DNA of 64,000 nucleotides. It comes from Verpa conica (lineage: Eukaryota; Ascomycota; Pezizomycetes; Pezizales; Morchellaceae). This document shows, piece after piece, positions 22,344 through 34,473 of this stretch. The stretch is from the NCBI GenBank assembly GCA_033030425.1, contig JAUFSD010000013.1:744001-808000 (forward strand). The letters run 5' to 3'. Both the position numbers and the translations under genes were made by a program. Below the pieces are notes generated by a model. It was not told where the DNA came from. It ran no database searches and worked only from the letters and a program-made list of their open reading frames with translations. Positions within the stretch are counted from its first letter, which is position 1. Every line of letters begins with the position of its first letter.

Positions 22344-24163
22344 AGGGATGGTTGTGGGGATGCCTAGACTAGGGGAATTGAATTGGGCTGGTGGAGGCAA
22401 ACCAATTGTATCATATCTGTTAATTGACTGTCATGATTTATTAGACCTTGCGTCACCATTGTTCATATACCTCTCTATTTGGCTAATTTTTTCTCTGTAT
22501 AGCTGATAAAATAGTTGAAATATGTCTTAGTAATTCCACTTCCTTTCCTATACCAACCCACCCAGAAACTATTGCCACAATAACATATTCATATACCCAA
22601 GTAGTTCAAACTGTGGGGGCAACCCTTTATTAGCCGTACTAACCCCTAGATATAAAAATGACTAGCTAAGTATTCTGTCACTTTAGGCACTAGACCCTAC
22701 TAAATAGCTTGCACCTTGTGCTTTAGAATACAATTCCTCTCTCGGAAAGACTGTCTCAGCAGCTCTTCCCCGCATAACCCTACAATACGTAGTCAAGTCT
22801 AGAAGAGCCGCGTAAAAGAGCTAATTAGAGGCTAAACTAGTCTTGATGTCACCCCATAACCTCAGCTACCGTGTGGTACTAGATATAAATCCCACTTTCT
22901 GTTCTATCGTCAGTGCCACCATGGAGGCTATAGAGCCATTGGGCCTATAACCAATACCACAATATCCAAAAGCTATGCTAACGGATGCACATCCTCTATC
23001 ACTTACGTTGAAAGCTTAATGTACAAGGTTCAATAACAAGGCAATACTTTAAAGAGATATTTTCTCTAGAGGCGGTATTGGTATTCTCTTGACTCAAAGC
23101 ACTATCAACGCACTAAGATAGAGGACTCGTCTAACCACGCTTTCCCAGGAATTCAGATTCTTATACTTGCAACGCTACAGTCTCTAAACCAGGAGCTCAA
23201 GAATACATTGAATCCAAAGCTATGCAGCTCGATTTTCGGAAGCGGGCTTCAACCCTTGCTGGGAGAACCGGAGGATGTATTCTTTTATTTGTTTAAGGTT
23301 GGCTTAAAGGCAAGCTACCACACAATCCAAGCGATTTACAATATTGTCCCGAGGGGTATTAAGATAGAAAATATATTAGGAACCTGATATAACCATATGC
23401 TCGGGTGTAGAAGACTATAACATTCTAAAGTTTTATAAAGAAGTATAAACACCTTAATATCCTTATCTCATTTTTCATCAAAAGAATATTACCAATTTTC
23501 ACCTTCTTAAGTAGACAACCTTAAATTTTCGCAAGACTACACAAAAATATTATATGACAGATAAATGAGATTCTCTAGAGGCCAATAAGAAATTTAGGTC
23601 AGACTCTATATCTAGAGTCATAGGCTGCCCAAAGCCGATAGCCGTCATATCCCGAGAGTCCCTATAGCTAAATACGGAAAAGGCTATGGGAGGCTGGTTG
23701 TTTAGTGTAAATATCAAGGCGTGCTTTGGGCGCCTGGCATTTAGTGCATGTGCCGAATATTTTTGTCGGCGTGTTTATAAGCCTGGATTTACAGTCTGTT
23801 TCCTTGAGGATATAAATTTACCGCCGTTCTTACTGGCTACAGCTGCATGTTGGGGCCCAAGATGTGGGGTAGACGATTTTTGTAAACAGTGAGTGCTGAT
23901 TGGTTTGCTCTGGCAGCTTAGTAAGTAGTAGGCAAGTTCCGGGACATGGGACACTCCTCAGAACCAGATTGCCGAGGAAGCGGAACGGCCAAGACTATTT
24001 CTCCGACAGCCGCCGCCTGCCCGCCGTGATACTGGACCTCAGAGAAATCAATCATCTCTCTCCTCAATCCACCATCACTCACTCACTTCTCTCTTCTCTT
24101 CTATTTTCTCTCCCCTCTCTCCCTGTGCTCTAGCACAATTCGTAATATCTAGATACCTTCACC
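22344..24163. other. TA-rich intergenic region and SDH1 promoter
   Basis: From about 22450 to 23690 the sequence is TA-rich and CpG-poor with no coding potential, consistent with decayed repeat DNA. From about 23900 it becomes GC-balanced. A strongly CT-rich leader (24040-24130, ctctctcc-type repeats) immediately precedes the SDH1 start and is typical of highly expressed fungal promoters. Confidence 0.55.
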
Positions 24164-26519
24164 ATGAGCTCCCTTGCCCTAAGGAGATTCGTCTCCTCGC
24201 GCGTGAGTTCTCCTCACATGTGATTTTTTCGGGGAGGTTGAAGTTGGAAGTGGAGGTGCTGATGAAAGTGAGAATAGATTGCGCCAAGCGTCAAATTGCA
24301 GACGAGAGGTTTCCATGTTTCAAAGCCGGTTGGTAAGCATTTTCGAGTCTTGATACCCCGCCGCGGGGCATTTGATTGTTCTAATGAAAGCGGGGGACAG
24401 CGAGGATATTCGCATCTCAGCACCTTCGCGCGAAGGAAGCAAGTCCGCATGTCTCTTCTAAATATCCCGTTGTTGTATGTTTTACCCTCTCATTCCTATT
24501 ACCAGAGCGACATCCCCGCTAATATGAGCAGGATCACGAATATGATGCGATTGTGGTCGGTGCTGGAGGTGCTGGCCTCCGTGCGGCATTCGGGCTTGCG
24601 GAGGCGGGGTTCAATACAGCTTGTATATCGAAATTGTTCCCGACCCGTTCACACACGGTTGCTGCACAGGGGGGTATAAATGCAGCGCTGGGGAATATGC
24701 ACGAGGATGATTGGAGGTGGCATATGTATGATACTGTCAAGGGGAGTGATTGGTTAGGGGATCAGGATGCGATTCATTATATGACGAGAGAAGCACCGGC
24801 GAGTGTTATTGAGTTGGAGAATTACGGATGTCCATTTGTGAGTATCCTGGATTCTAGGTTGTGCGGGAGTGCGGGGGTGTGGGGTAGATGGTTAAGAGTA
24901 GAGAGTCGGGACTAATATTGAGTAGTCGAGAACGGAGGATGGTAGAATCTACCAGCGCGCCTTCGGTGGACAGTCTAAGAAGTACGGAAAGGGTGGACAG
25001 GCCTACAGATGTTGTGCTGCTGCAGACAGGTATAGCCTCAATTACAGATATAAGTTGTGGATTGGGAGTGGTTCTAATTATATGACAGAACTGGTCACGC
25101 ATTGCTTCACACTCTCTACGGACAGTCTCTCCGCCATAACACAAACTACTTCATTGAGTTTTTCGCTCTCGATCTGTTGATGGAGAATGGTGAATGTGTT
25201 GGTGTTCTCGCCTATAACCAGGAAGATGGTACTCTACACCGCTTCCGTGCCCACAAGACTGTTCTGGCCACTGGTGGATACGGGCGTGCTTACTTCTCTT
25301 GCACATCCGCACACACCTGTACCGGTGATGGTATGGCCATGGTTGCCCGTGCTGGTCTTCCAAACCAGGATCTAGAATTCGTGCAGTTCCACCCTACCGG
25401 TATCTATGGTGCTGGATGTTTGATTACTGAGGGATCTCGTGGTGAAGGTGGATATTTACTGAACTCTGAGGGTGAGAGGTTTATGGAACGTTACGCCCCT
25501 ACCGCCAAGGACCTTGCATCAAGAGACGTTGTGAGTAGATCCATGACCCTCGAGATTAGGGAGGGCCGTGGTGTTGGTCCCGACAAAGACCATTTGTACC
25601 TTCAGCTCTCTCACCTTCCTGCCGAGATTCTTCATGAGCGTCTCCCCGGTATCTCAGAGACCGCCTCTATCTTCTCCGGTGTTGATGTTACGAAATCTCC
25701 CATTCCCGTCCTGCCCACCGTCCACTACAACATGGGTGGTATCCCAACCCGCTACACCGGAGAAGTCCTCACAATCGACGAACAAGGCAATGACAAGGTC
25801 GTCCCTGGCCTCTTTGCCTGTGGTGAAGCCGCTTGTGTATCAGTCCACGGTGCTAACCGCCTTGGTGCCAACTCCCTCCTCGATCTCATCGTCTTCGGTC
25901 GTGCCGTCGCACACACCATCCGCGATACTCTCACCCCAGGTACCCCACTCAAGCCAGTCAGTGCTGACATTGGCGCTGAATCCATTGCCAACCTCGACCG
26001 CGTGCGGAAAAGCGACGGACCCAAGTCTACCGCGCAGATCAGGCTGGATATGCAGAAGACCATGCAAGCGGATGTATCCGTCTTCCGTACCCAGGAGTCA
26101 CTCGACGAGGGGGTCAGGAAGATTGCAAAGGTCGACGAGAGCTACAGGGAGCTCGGTATTAAGGATCGTAGCATGATCTGGAACTCAGATCTTGTTGAGG
26201 CGCTAGAGTTAGATAACTTACTCACCTGCGCGCAGCAGACTGCCAACTCTGCAGCGGCGAGGAAGGAGTCGAGAGGTGCGCACGCGCGTGAAGATTATCC
26301 CAAGAGAGATGATGAGAACTGGATGAAGCATACTCTCTCGTGGCAGAAGAAGCAGAGAGGGCCTGTCGAGCTGAAGTATAGGGGAGTTGTGGGAACCACT
26401 TTGGATGAGAGTATGTTTCCCCCCTCTTATGTTGCTATATTTATGTGCAAGTGCTAACTTATAACCCCCCACGCATAGATGAGTGCAAGGCTGTGCCGCC
26501 ATTCGACCGTGTTTATTAA
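24164..26519 (+). CDS. SDH1: Succinate dehydrogenase flavoprotein subunit Sdh1
   Basis: FAD-binding catalytic subunit of complex II, oxidising succinate to fumarate in the mitochondrial matrix. Seven exons: 24164-24202, 24302-24332, 24401-24474, 24532-24837, 24926-25029, 25089-26410, 26479-26519; 638 residues. The presequence ([43 protein letters not shown]) is assembled from three tiny exons of 39, 31 and 74 bases. Phase and the [20 protein letters not shown] join support them. The FAD fold is [19 protein letters not shown] and the covalent FAD histidine lies in [13 protein letters not shown]. Further blocks are [40 protein letters not shown] and [19 protein letters not shown]. The end is [16 protein letters not shown], as in other fungi. 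Very sure of identity; the second presequence exon is the least certain. Confidence 0.95.
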
Positions 26520-27230
26520 ATAAAGAACCGTGGGGAGTTGTGGTATTTTTTTAAAAAAAAGCTGAATATTTCCTTACATGTTATTTTTGCGGGATCGAGG
26601 GGTGATATTTGGTTAGGCCTTCTAACGTTTTATTTTTATTTTTCTCTTGCCATCCCACTAAACAATTTTTGTATGTGGAAGAATTACTGTATAGCTCGTT
26701 GCGCTAAATGCAATTGAAAGAGAAAAACGCTCGATACTTGGATAGCTATGAGGAAGTTTTTGCTGTTACTAGGTTTAGGTGTGGGGACACATCATAACAA
26801 AAGATAGAATGATGCTGAAAAATGTGTCCTATCTAGTCAAACGTTACCTAGCGACTTGGTGAGGAATGCAAGACAAAGTAAAAACCACATCTTAATTACA
26901 ATCATATCATATCACTCGGGAGTTGTCATGATACTTAGCTACTTTGACTTTGTTTGTTATTCCGTTACATTAAATTTCATTAGTTGATAGTGGTTCCTAT
27001 ACTAAAATCAATACTGACATACAAAGATGTCTATGTAGATAGGGCTTGAAAAAGGCCTGGCTTCTCTTTGGACAGACAGCCCACCAATTATAGCATTACA
27101 CGGATACACGTGACAAATACGAGGCTGTACCAGTTACGAGGCTGCCAGGTAAACATACCACCCTCTTACTGTAATATTGCCCCCAAATTACCAAAAAATC
27201 TCCACAGTAATAGTTAATACTATTCTCATC
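26520..27230. other. Intergenic region between SDH1 and the NLR gene
   Basis: Contains the SDH1 3' UTR (A run near 26552), then TA-rich sequence with no gene or obvious repeat. It marks the transition from the housekeeping island to the accessory NLR locus. Confidence 0.55.
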
Positions 27231-30193
27231 ATGGCAGAGGTCCTCGGCTTTGCAGCCAGCGTCATCGCTGTTATCCAACTCACAGCAAAGGCAACCTCCT
27301 TGGGATATGGATATATAAGTGGGGTCAAAAGAGCTTCCGACGATCTCCACCAGCTCGTCGATGAGCTCGGTCTACTCAGTAAGGTTCTCAGTATAGTTCA
27401 GAAGGTTGCGGACTCGAATTCGCAGTTCGAAACACTAGAGATATTCAACAAACCAACACCTAACGGCAAACTCCCACTCCGGACATGCGCGTTTGACCTA
27501 CGAAGACTTGTTGCGAAGCTAGAGCCCGGGGAAGGGCTGAAGGGAATGGCTAATAGTCTAAAATGGCCTTTCAGGGAGAAGGAGATCTTGCAGCATATTG
27601 AGAGGATTGAGAGGCATAAAAATATGCTTATTCTTGCGTTAAATGCGGACCACATGTAAGCATTTGTGAACCATGTCACTTCCCCCTTAAATCCTCTAGG
27701 ATTAATATTAGATTTAGATTGCTATCGAAAGATATCAAGATAGATGTGCAGGAGATTAAAGTGGATGTCCGGGCTACTGCTGCTAATATTCATGGAATAA
27801 AGCGCAAGTTTGTGGAAATTGAGGCTTGGACACAGAAGGAGGATGCAGCTCAGATCTGTGAGGAGCTTGCCCCTACTCAAAAACCCTGCGCTGATCGATC
27901 TAAATTATAGTAAAAAGACGCAGGGAAGTCCTCCAGTGGATTCACCCAGAAGCTATCGAAAAAAGCACAATGATATTAGTAGACGTAGAAGAAAGAACAC
28001 TGGTGAATGGATCTTGAGAGCGCCAGAATTTCTAGAATGGACCAAGGAAGACACGAACCGCCGGCTACTTTGGGCTTATGGAATTCGTGCGTAATCCTTC
28101 TAGTTAGACGTCATGATTAATTACTGACAAGATTTGGGAAGTAGCTGGGGCTGGAAAGACATTTCTGAGGTTTGTTCCTTGTTTGTAGTTAAAGTTCAAA
28201 GTAGAGGTTTGCAGTTATGTCACTTCCAAAGAGACCTACCTACGTTTAAGTAGAATTTCGAGGAATGGCTTTTAACCGCAAGCTCTCTAAACCCAATCTA
28301 GTATGTAGCTGACAACCAGGTACCACTATAGCTCTGTTGTTATCGGCCACCTTCTAAGCCAGGCACGAATAGAAGATTATGGAGTCGCCTATATTTACTT
28401 TGACTACAAAGAACGAGGCCAACAAGAACCAACCTCTATTCTTTCTAGCCTGGTAAAACAGCTTGCCGAACAGCAAAAGCTCCTCCCACGGGAGGTTGAC
28501 GATCTATTCACCAAAATAAGCGGGGGGACAAAGCCCTCTCTTGAGAATCTGTTTTCTGCTCTTCTCTCCACTTCGAAATCATTTTCCCAAACATTTATTG
28601 TTTGTGATGCACTGGATGAATGCGATCAAAAAGCCCAGAGACATGACCTTCTCCCACTCTTCCATAAGATGGCTGAGAGTGGTATCCATCTCTTTATTAC
28701 CAGCCGACCACATCCAGAAGATATCAATTACTCCTTTAAACTTTCAGCGAAGATAGAACTGTGGGCAAAGGACCAAGACATAAAGAGCTATATCGAACAA
28801 AAGATTGATGAACACCCACGGGCAAGAGTCCTTGTTGACAGAGCCAATTGTAAAGCCAAGATTATTTCCGAGCTTACTGAATGCGCCAAGGGAATGTATG
28901 TGGCTGCATTTATACCTACTCTATTGGTTCCGTACTAATATACTAGTAAGGTTTTTGCTTGTACACTTCCATATCGAATATCTGTGCCAACAGCCTACAG
29001 TAAAACAAATCCTGGCGGAGCTTGAGAAGCTCAAGAGGTCCTCCAGCGAAGATGGTAACCCCTTGAAGCCTACCTATGATAGAGCTATGGAAACCCTTCT
29101 AGCCCAGCCCAAGAGTTGCGTGGAACTAGCAACCCGGACCCTTTCATGGCTTGTGAAAGCCCGACAGACGCTCACAGTCCCCCAGCTTCAACTTGCTGTA
29201 TCTGTGAATCAGGACTGTATTTTTTTTGATGAGATGGATATCCCGGAAAGTAATACATTACTTGACGTCTGTGCCAGTTTGGTGATAGTCGACGAGAAGA
29301 GTGGCACCATCAAGCTTGCTCATTATACAGTCCAGGAGTACCTCCTCACGAGCCCGATAATTCATGATGCGGAGCTTAAGGTCACTTTGGCTTGTACAAC
29401 TTTCCTTTCGTACGATATATTTGCGCAAGCTACTCCAAAAAATATTATCCACCATAAATATTACTATTTCCTATCCTATGCTGCCGCCTGGCTGGATACC
29501 CATCTTGCCGCGTGTGATGAGGCTTTGACAACAGTTTATATCCTCAGATTTCTTCAAAGCATTAGGAATATCTTATCATATAGACACGCCCTTCGCAGTC
29601 TGGGTCATTACACGCTTAGTAACCAGCAAAATATTATAGAGGAAATAATAGGCCCCTGCCACTCTTCAAAAGAACACATCCCACTACTCGTAGCAGTTGC
29701 TCTACGGCATTGCTCTGTAGTACGACTACTACTTGAAGGAGGCGCCGATATCGAAGCAAGAGATGGCTTCGGAGAAGCCGCACTCCACCTTGCAGTACAC
29801 CCAAGACATGAATCCATGGTCCGACTGCTGCTCGAAAAAGGCGCTGATATCGAAGCAAGAGATGACTTCGAAAGAACCCCACTACACTGTGTAGCATCCC
29901 GGGGCTACGAGCCCATAGTCCGACTACTACTCGAAAAAGGCGCCGATATCGAAGCAAGAGATGATTCCGGAGAAACCCCACTGCACTGTGCGGCATACTG
30001 GGGAAAGGGGCCTATGACCCGACTACTACTCGAAAAAGGCGCCAGTATCAAAGCAAGAACTTATTCTGGAGAGACCACACTGCATTTAGCGAAACGCATA
30101 GGAGATAATTTCATAATCCAAATGCTTAATAATACACCGAAATCGCACCCATATGCAACCTTAAGATCTCCAGTAAACACAGCAGCACGTTAA
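27231..30193 (+). pseudogene. NLR-like STAND protein (N-terminal fungal domain - NACHT - ankyrin), apparent frameshift
   Basis: Fungal NOD-like receptor architecture, used in related proteins for non-self recognition. Proposed exons: 27231-27655, 27700-27857, 27911-28086, 28142-28169, 28320-28895, 28951-30193, about 868 residues. The N-terminus (MAEVLGFAASVIAVIQLTAK) resembles HeLo-like/PigL_N domains. Then come REVLQWIHPEAIEK, SRRRRKNTGEWILRAPEF, the P-loop LAGAGKTFLR, Walker B TFIVCDALDECDQ and sensor HLFITSRPHPED. Four 33-residue ankyrin units end the protein (VRLLLEKGADIEARDD). The linker changes frame inside A6 at 27959-27964. The conserved WI(H/S)P block before it and NDISRRRRKNTGEW after it lie one base apart in phase. 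Either one A is missing (mutation or assembly error) or an unseen intron is used. The donors gtttgt (28170) and gtgcgt (28087) are weak, so some joins are tentative. Everything after the frameshift is open to the end. Confidence 0.75.
29723..30120 (+). repeat. 99-base ankyrin repeat units
   Basis: The block starting cgactRctRctcgaaaaagg recurs at 29723, 29822, 29921 and 30020, exactly 99 bases apart, each encoding one ankyrin repeat. Units 2 and 3 differ at only about six of 51 positions over the best-aligned block. Such near-identity implies recent unit duplication or homogenisation. Confidence 0.85.
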
Positions 30194-33100
30194 ATCCCTA
30201 AATTAGCCCCACTACTATTCGAAACCGCAACGAAACCCAAATGAAAACAGGTAAGTACATAAAACCCGTACTATAATTACTGCTCGGAGTCGCCCTAATA
30301 TGGAGAATAACAAACACAATAGAGACTGCGAAGTAGTAGATAGGTGGAAAATTACTTCAAGTTCCAGTACTTGGGCCCCCGTTCTAGCCCTCTGTATTTC
30401 TTTAGTACTTTTACATTTAGAAAATCCACATTTAAGAAATCCATATATTAGCTATCACCTAACTTTATTTCAATTCACTTGTCTCCACAATCTTAATAGT
30501 CGTAGCCGATTCATGATACTTTCATTATTCAAAGACTTGGTCCCGGGTGTTTAATACTCATAAATCAAAGAATATATTACATCCTGCATTTCTTTTCGTC
30601 CCCTGCCACAAAAATAAAATTTAGTTCTAGTTGAAAACTTAAAAAAAACTATGCCGCAGACATCATGCAACCTTTTCCCAGACCTAACGTTTCCCACTAT
30701 CATTCCTACACATACATAATTATATAAGTAACCTAGAGTAGCAGATAGTTCCTTGAGATATTTATTACAACCTCACAGACATCTTAGACCTTAACTACCA
30801 ATACCACATTGTTGAATACAAGAACTACAGGGCATGCTTTACTCTTGTCTCTTGTAATGTAGTGAAATAAAGGCATAAAGTCACTAGATAGATAGAATCG
30901 AAACTGGAAAATCATTATTAAATCAAGACATCTTATCCTTATTTCAACGTGAAATAGCCTCTTAGACTAAATTGTGACGAGTAATACTATATGAAGTAGC
31001 AGATGTACGAAAATGCCACTTTAAACGATAATATATATCCACCGTAATCGTATCCAGAATACTTTCCACCAAAGCTCTCGAAAAATGTCAACACTTCCAC
31101 TAGCTGGAAGCTTTCTTAGTTAGAAGGACTAGGTAGTTGAGATATAGGACGGATGGTGGGGGGGGGCTTCCTGGAAGAGGTCTAGAGTCTACACAGCCTT
31201 GATGGCCACAGTACTAGCTAGTGGATACAATATAAGCCGTAGAGGTCTAAGTTGATGTCAGCGCAGGATGGTACATGAGAATCACTCTCTAGGGCATGAG
31301 ATAAAATCGGATTACCAGTAAACTAGGACCCCAAAAATCTACCCAAGTTCTTGATTCCGAAGGTATAGAAAGACCGATTGATTAGTAGCCTTTTAGATAC
31401 AGATAGCAGGTGGAGAAGGGTAAAGAAACTAAGGCTAAACAGATCCAATTATCCCCAAAAACAAAACATCTAGGCTTCCTTAAATTATCCGATATTACTG
31501 CAAAGCTAGGCGGGTGTTCACCCCTTCCTTTCGGGCTCTAAAAACTTTACTACTAGAGATTGCTGAGCGTGATCCTATCATATCCAGAGAAACCAGCCCC
31601 CATCCATCCAAATATCATGCCGTCACCAATTCTGCGCCAGCCTCCTAAGATAGTAATAAATGGGACACAACAAAATACTGCATTGTATCCCCTCCCATTG
31701 TTCCACAAAGCAAATATAGCTGCTATTACTTATCACTCCCGGGCCCCGTAATTACCACAAACTTTGTAGGATATTAGAGACCGCAGGGGTCTCAAAATAC
31801 ACCGGAAATATGAGCCGAGTTCTAGAGAGTAACTAAAGATCTTCCAAAGGGTAAATTCCCCGCTTGTATACATAGCAACCCCAGTTGACAAGATTAATCT
31901 CTATAGAAATAGAGGGTATATAACAAGACTTACTGCTTTAGCTATAATTTAGAGACTCGCCCAATTAAACACGTGATGTCGTTCACGCGTTGTGGGGGGA
32001 TAATGCATGTACCTGGGCCACCGGCCTGTGTTATGAAGGTGGTTTATAGAGATCTCTCATAAGACATTATTCAAGGTATATTTATTATGGTCTCTACTAT
32101 TTTCAGGGGCCCCTAAACGAACTCAAAGGCTATAAGTCCTATATATTTCGCTTAAGTGTAGCAGTACAGACGTAGATCCATATCAATGTCTTAGATGGGG
32201 GGTGTTCCAGCTACGGAACTGGCAGATTTGCCGGATATAACATCCGCCGGTGCTAGTATCTAGATCGTTTTGTCGATCCAAGCAATAAACGTCGGCCGAT
32301 GTGGGGTATAGCCTTGCTTATATCCTGTACGTCTAACAGGTGCGGAACCCAGGTGAGCATTTGTGATCAACACACCACCGTCAAGCACATCAGGACACCA
32401 CGATGGACAGGAAAACCAAGATGCCAGGCAATTAGCTAGAGGCAGAAAAGGGTGCATGCCGGACTGTGGAGTAAAAGGTTGGCTGATACGTCATTCGTTG
32501 GTGTCTAAGATCTGGATCAGAAATCAGAGCCGTACCTACTCTAGGCTGCTATGCATAGATAAGGTTTAGGCAGATATGGTGACCCTACAGGCCACAGCTG
32601 CCACTCGTACAGGTCCTGGACGTCCAGAATAGGGCTAATTACAGCTGTATGTCTGACGTGTTGGACAAAACATTTTGTTTCTGGACTCGCTTAGGCACCA
32701 CGTGGCCGGTAGCACAGACAGGGAGGGGGGTTAGGGACGGAATTTACTTCCGTACCTAGACCCCCGAACCCGATCCCGTAAATCGGAATGGATATTCTGT
32801 TGAGGCTCAGACTGAGCCTTTGAAGGGTCACCAATTTCCTATAGCCGTTTTGGCCAAGTGCTGCGACAATGGGGCGTTGGGTAGTCCAGCAATTGATTCT
32901 CAGTGACGTGTTTGTATGAGCGAGTGAGCGTTCGTGACCGTAATTGTGTCCCAGGCCTACACCTCCGGTGGAAAGAATATCCTATTTATCAGAACCGGAC
33001 TAACGCTCTTCCGCATAATGCAAGACTTACAGCACCTGGGCATCCCCTGAATCATCTAGCAGTCAACCCAGGCTTATCAAAGGGAGAAAGAAAAGAAAAG

Positions 33101-34325
33101 AAAAGAAAAGCCGCGGCTCTACATCCAAAAATGGCTAATCCGGAGTCCGCGGGGTTCCTACTTTCGGGTACAGCAAGAGCCTATGAACGATATTCCATGT
33201 ATTCAATAGGGCAATGCAATACAAATTACAGAGGCAAGCTTTATCATTTGTATTACCAGGACTGTGAGCTTGATTTGCACTCAGCTCCCCAAGAGTGGAA
33301 ATGTGCCCCTATAAGCGGGGTATACTCTTGTATTTACAACGTAAAGCAATATACCTGGTTCTATATACAGACCAATGAGTCCTTTAGATCCCCTTAAACT
33401 TGTTTTACCGCCTTGTGGGCTCATGTGACGAGCTCCACTCGTCTACCCTTAGTCCCCAAACATTTCTGAGATACGGTAACAGGGAGCGCCATGTCTTGCC
33501 TACTGTCACATTGTGCCTACAACATATAATGCCCCTTATAGGGTGTTTTACCTTGGATGCATATAATCTAAGGCTAGCTATTTGTTGAATTTTGTCCTGC
33601 CAAGGAGTAAATGTTAGAATTGATCAGCGGCACAGGCTTACAAACGTGACCCCATAGGAAAGACACGGCGCTCCCAGCTGCCGTACCCCGAAGGCGCTTG
33701 AAAACTACGAGTGGGGAACCTTATGTCTAAAACACGTACCCCCAGAGTTTCACTACTACTGCCCCTGTAAGTTTCACAGAGCTTACAAAATACTTTAATT
33801 ATACCCAAACACTCCCGAAATGGCAGTCCTTCAAAGCTCCTGTATGTACCACCCCTATTGAAGGAGGATATATACGGTGATATAATTTTCTATAGATCTT
33901 CCCCAAAAACTAGAGCAAAACAAACAGGGATTTAAAAGATCAATAGCTCATACAATGTCCGAGAGAGTGTTAGTAGGCCCCTGGATGGACATCATCACCA
34001 TATCCTAGCCGGAGAATACCACTCGGTAAGTTGATTGCATCACCCAGATGAAACAAGTCCTATAATGAATTTAATATACATATATTATAGATAACTAATG
34101 TGTAGTGTAGTACAACCCCAGATTAATATGTAACACATAAAAACAAATAGATAAGTTATAGTGACCTATACATAAGACAACTATAATAAACCAATGATAC
34201 ACACTAATAGAGGTATAAAATGGGTTCCATAACTAGAGTCCCCATATCCTACAAGATGTAAGTGATGAGGTCAAAATAGTACAGCTATGGCTTCATGACA
34301 CGGATCCGGAGGAACTCTTAGGAAT
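30194..34325. other. Gene-poor TA-rich region (part 1)
   Basis: No convincing gene. Mostly TA-rich and CpG-poor. A patch at about 32200-33400 is less biased, includes an (AAAAG)n microsatellite (33087-33110) and a 164-codon open frame (32903-33397) that I cannot assign. I see no intact transposase or reverse transcriptase frame. Confidence 0.55.
33087..33110 (+). repeat. (AAAAG)n microsatellite
   Basis: Five near-perfect AAAAG units in a row. Confidence 0.85.
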
Positions 34326-34473
34326 TACTCGGGTCAGGTAATAAGAACCTAGACATGCAAATTGAGCCTGCAGGGGTTTTCGCTAAATGAGACGTCTCGA
34401 GAAGAGAAAAGGTTTTCCCCGATTGGTAAAAACAGTATCTATATGCTCAGGTTCTTATTACCTGACTCGAGTA
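34326..34473. mobile_element. MITE-like element with 25-base terminal inverted repeats
   Basis: Left terminus tactcgggtcaggtaataag (continuing aacct) and right terminus whose complement is tactcgagtcaggtaataag (continuing aacct), with one mismatch in 25 bases. The 148-bp interior has no coding capacity. The ends begin with TA, which fits the TA target preference of Tc1/mariner-type elements, but the duplication cannot be separated from the TIR end by eye. Confidence 0.75.

Noticed and set aside
27858..28000. Explaining the NLR frame change with an intron instead of a frameshift
   Set aside because: No donor/acceptor pair around the A6 run keeps both the WI(H)P block and the NDISRRRR block; this stays open to RNA evidence.
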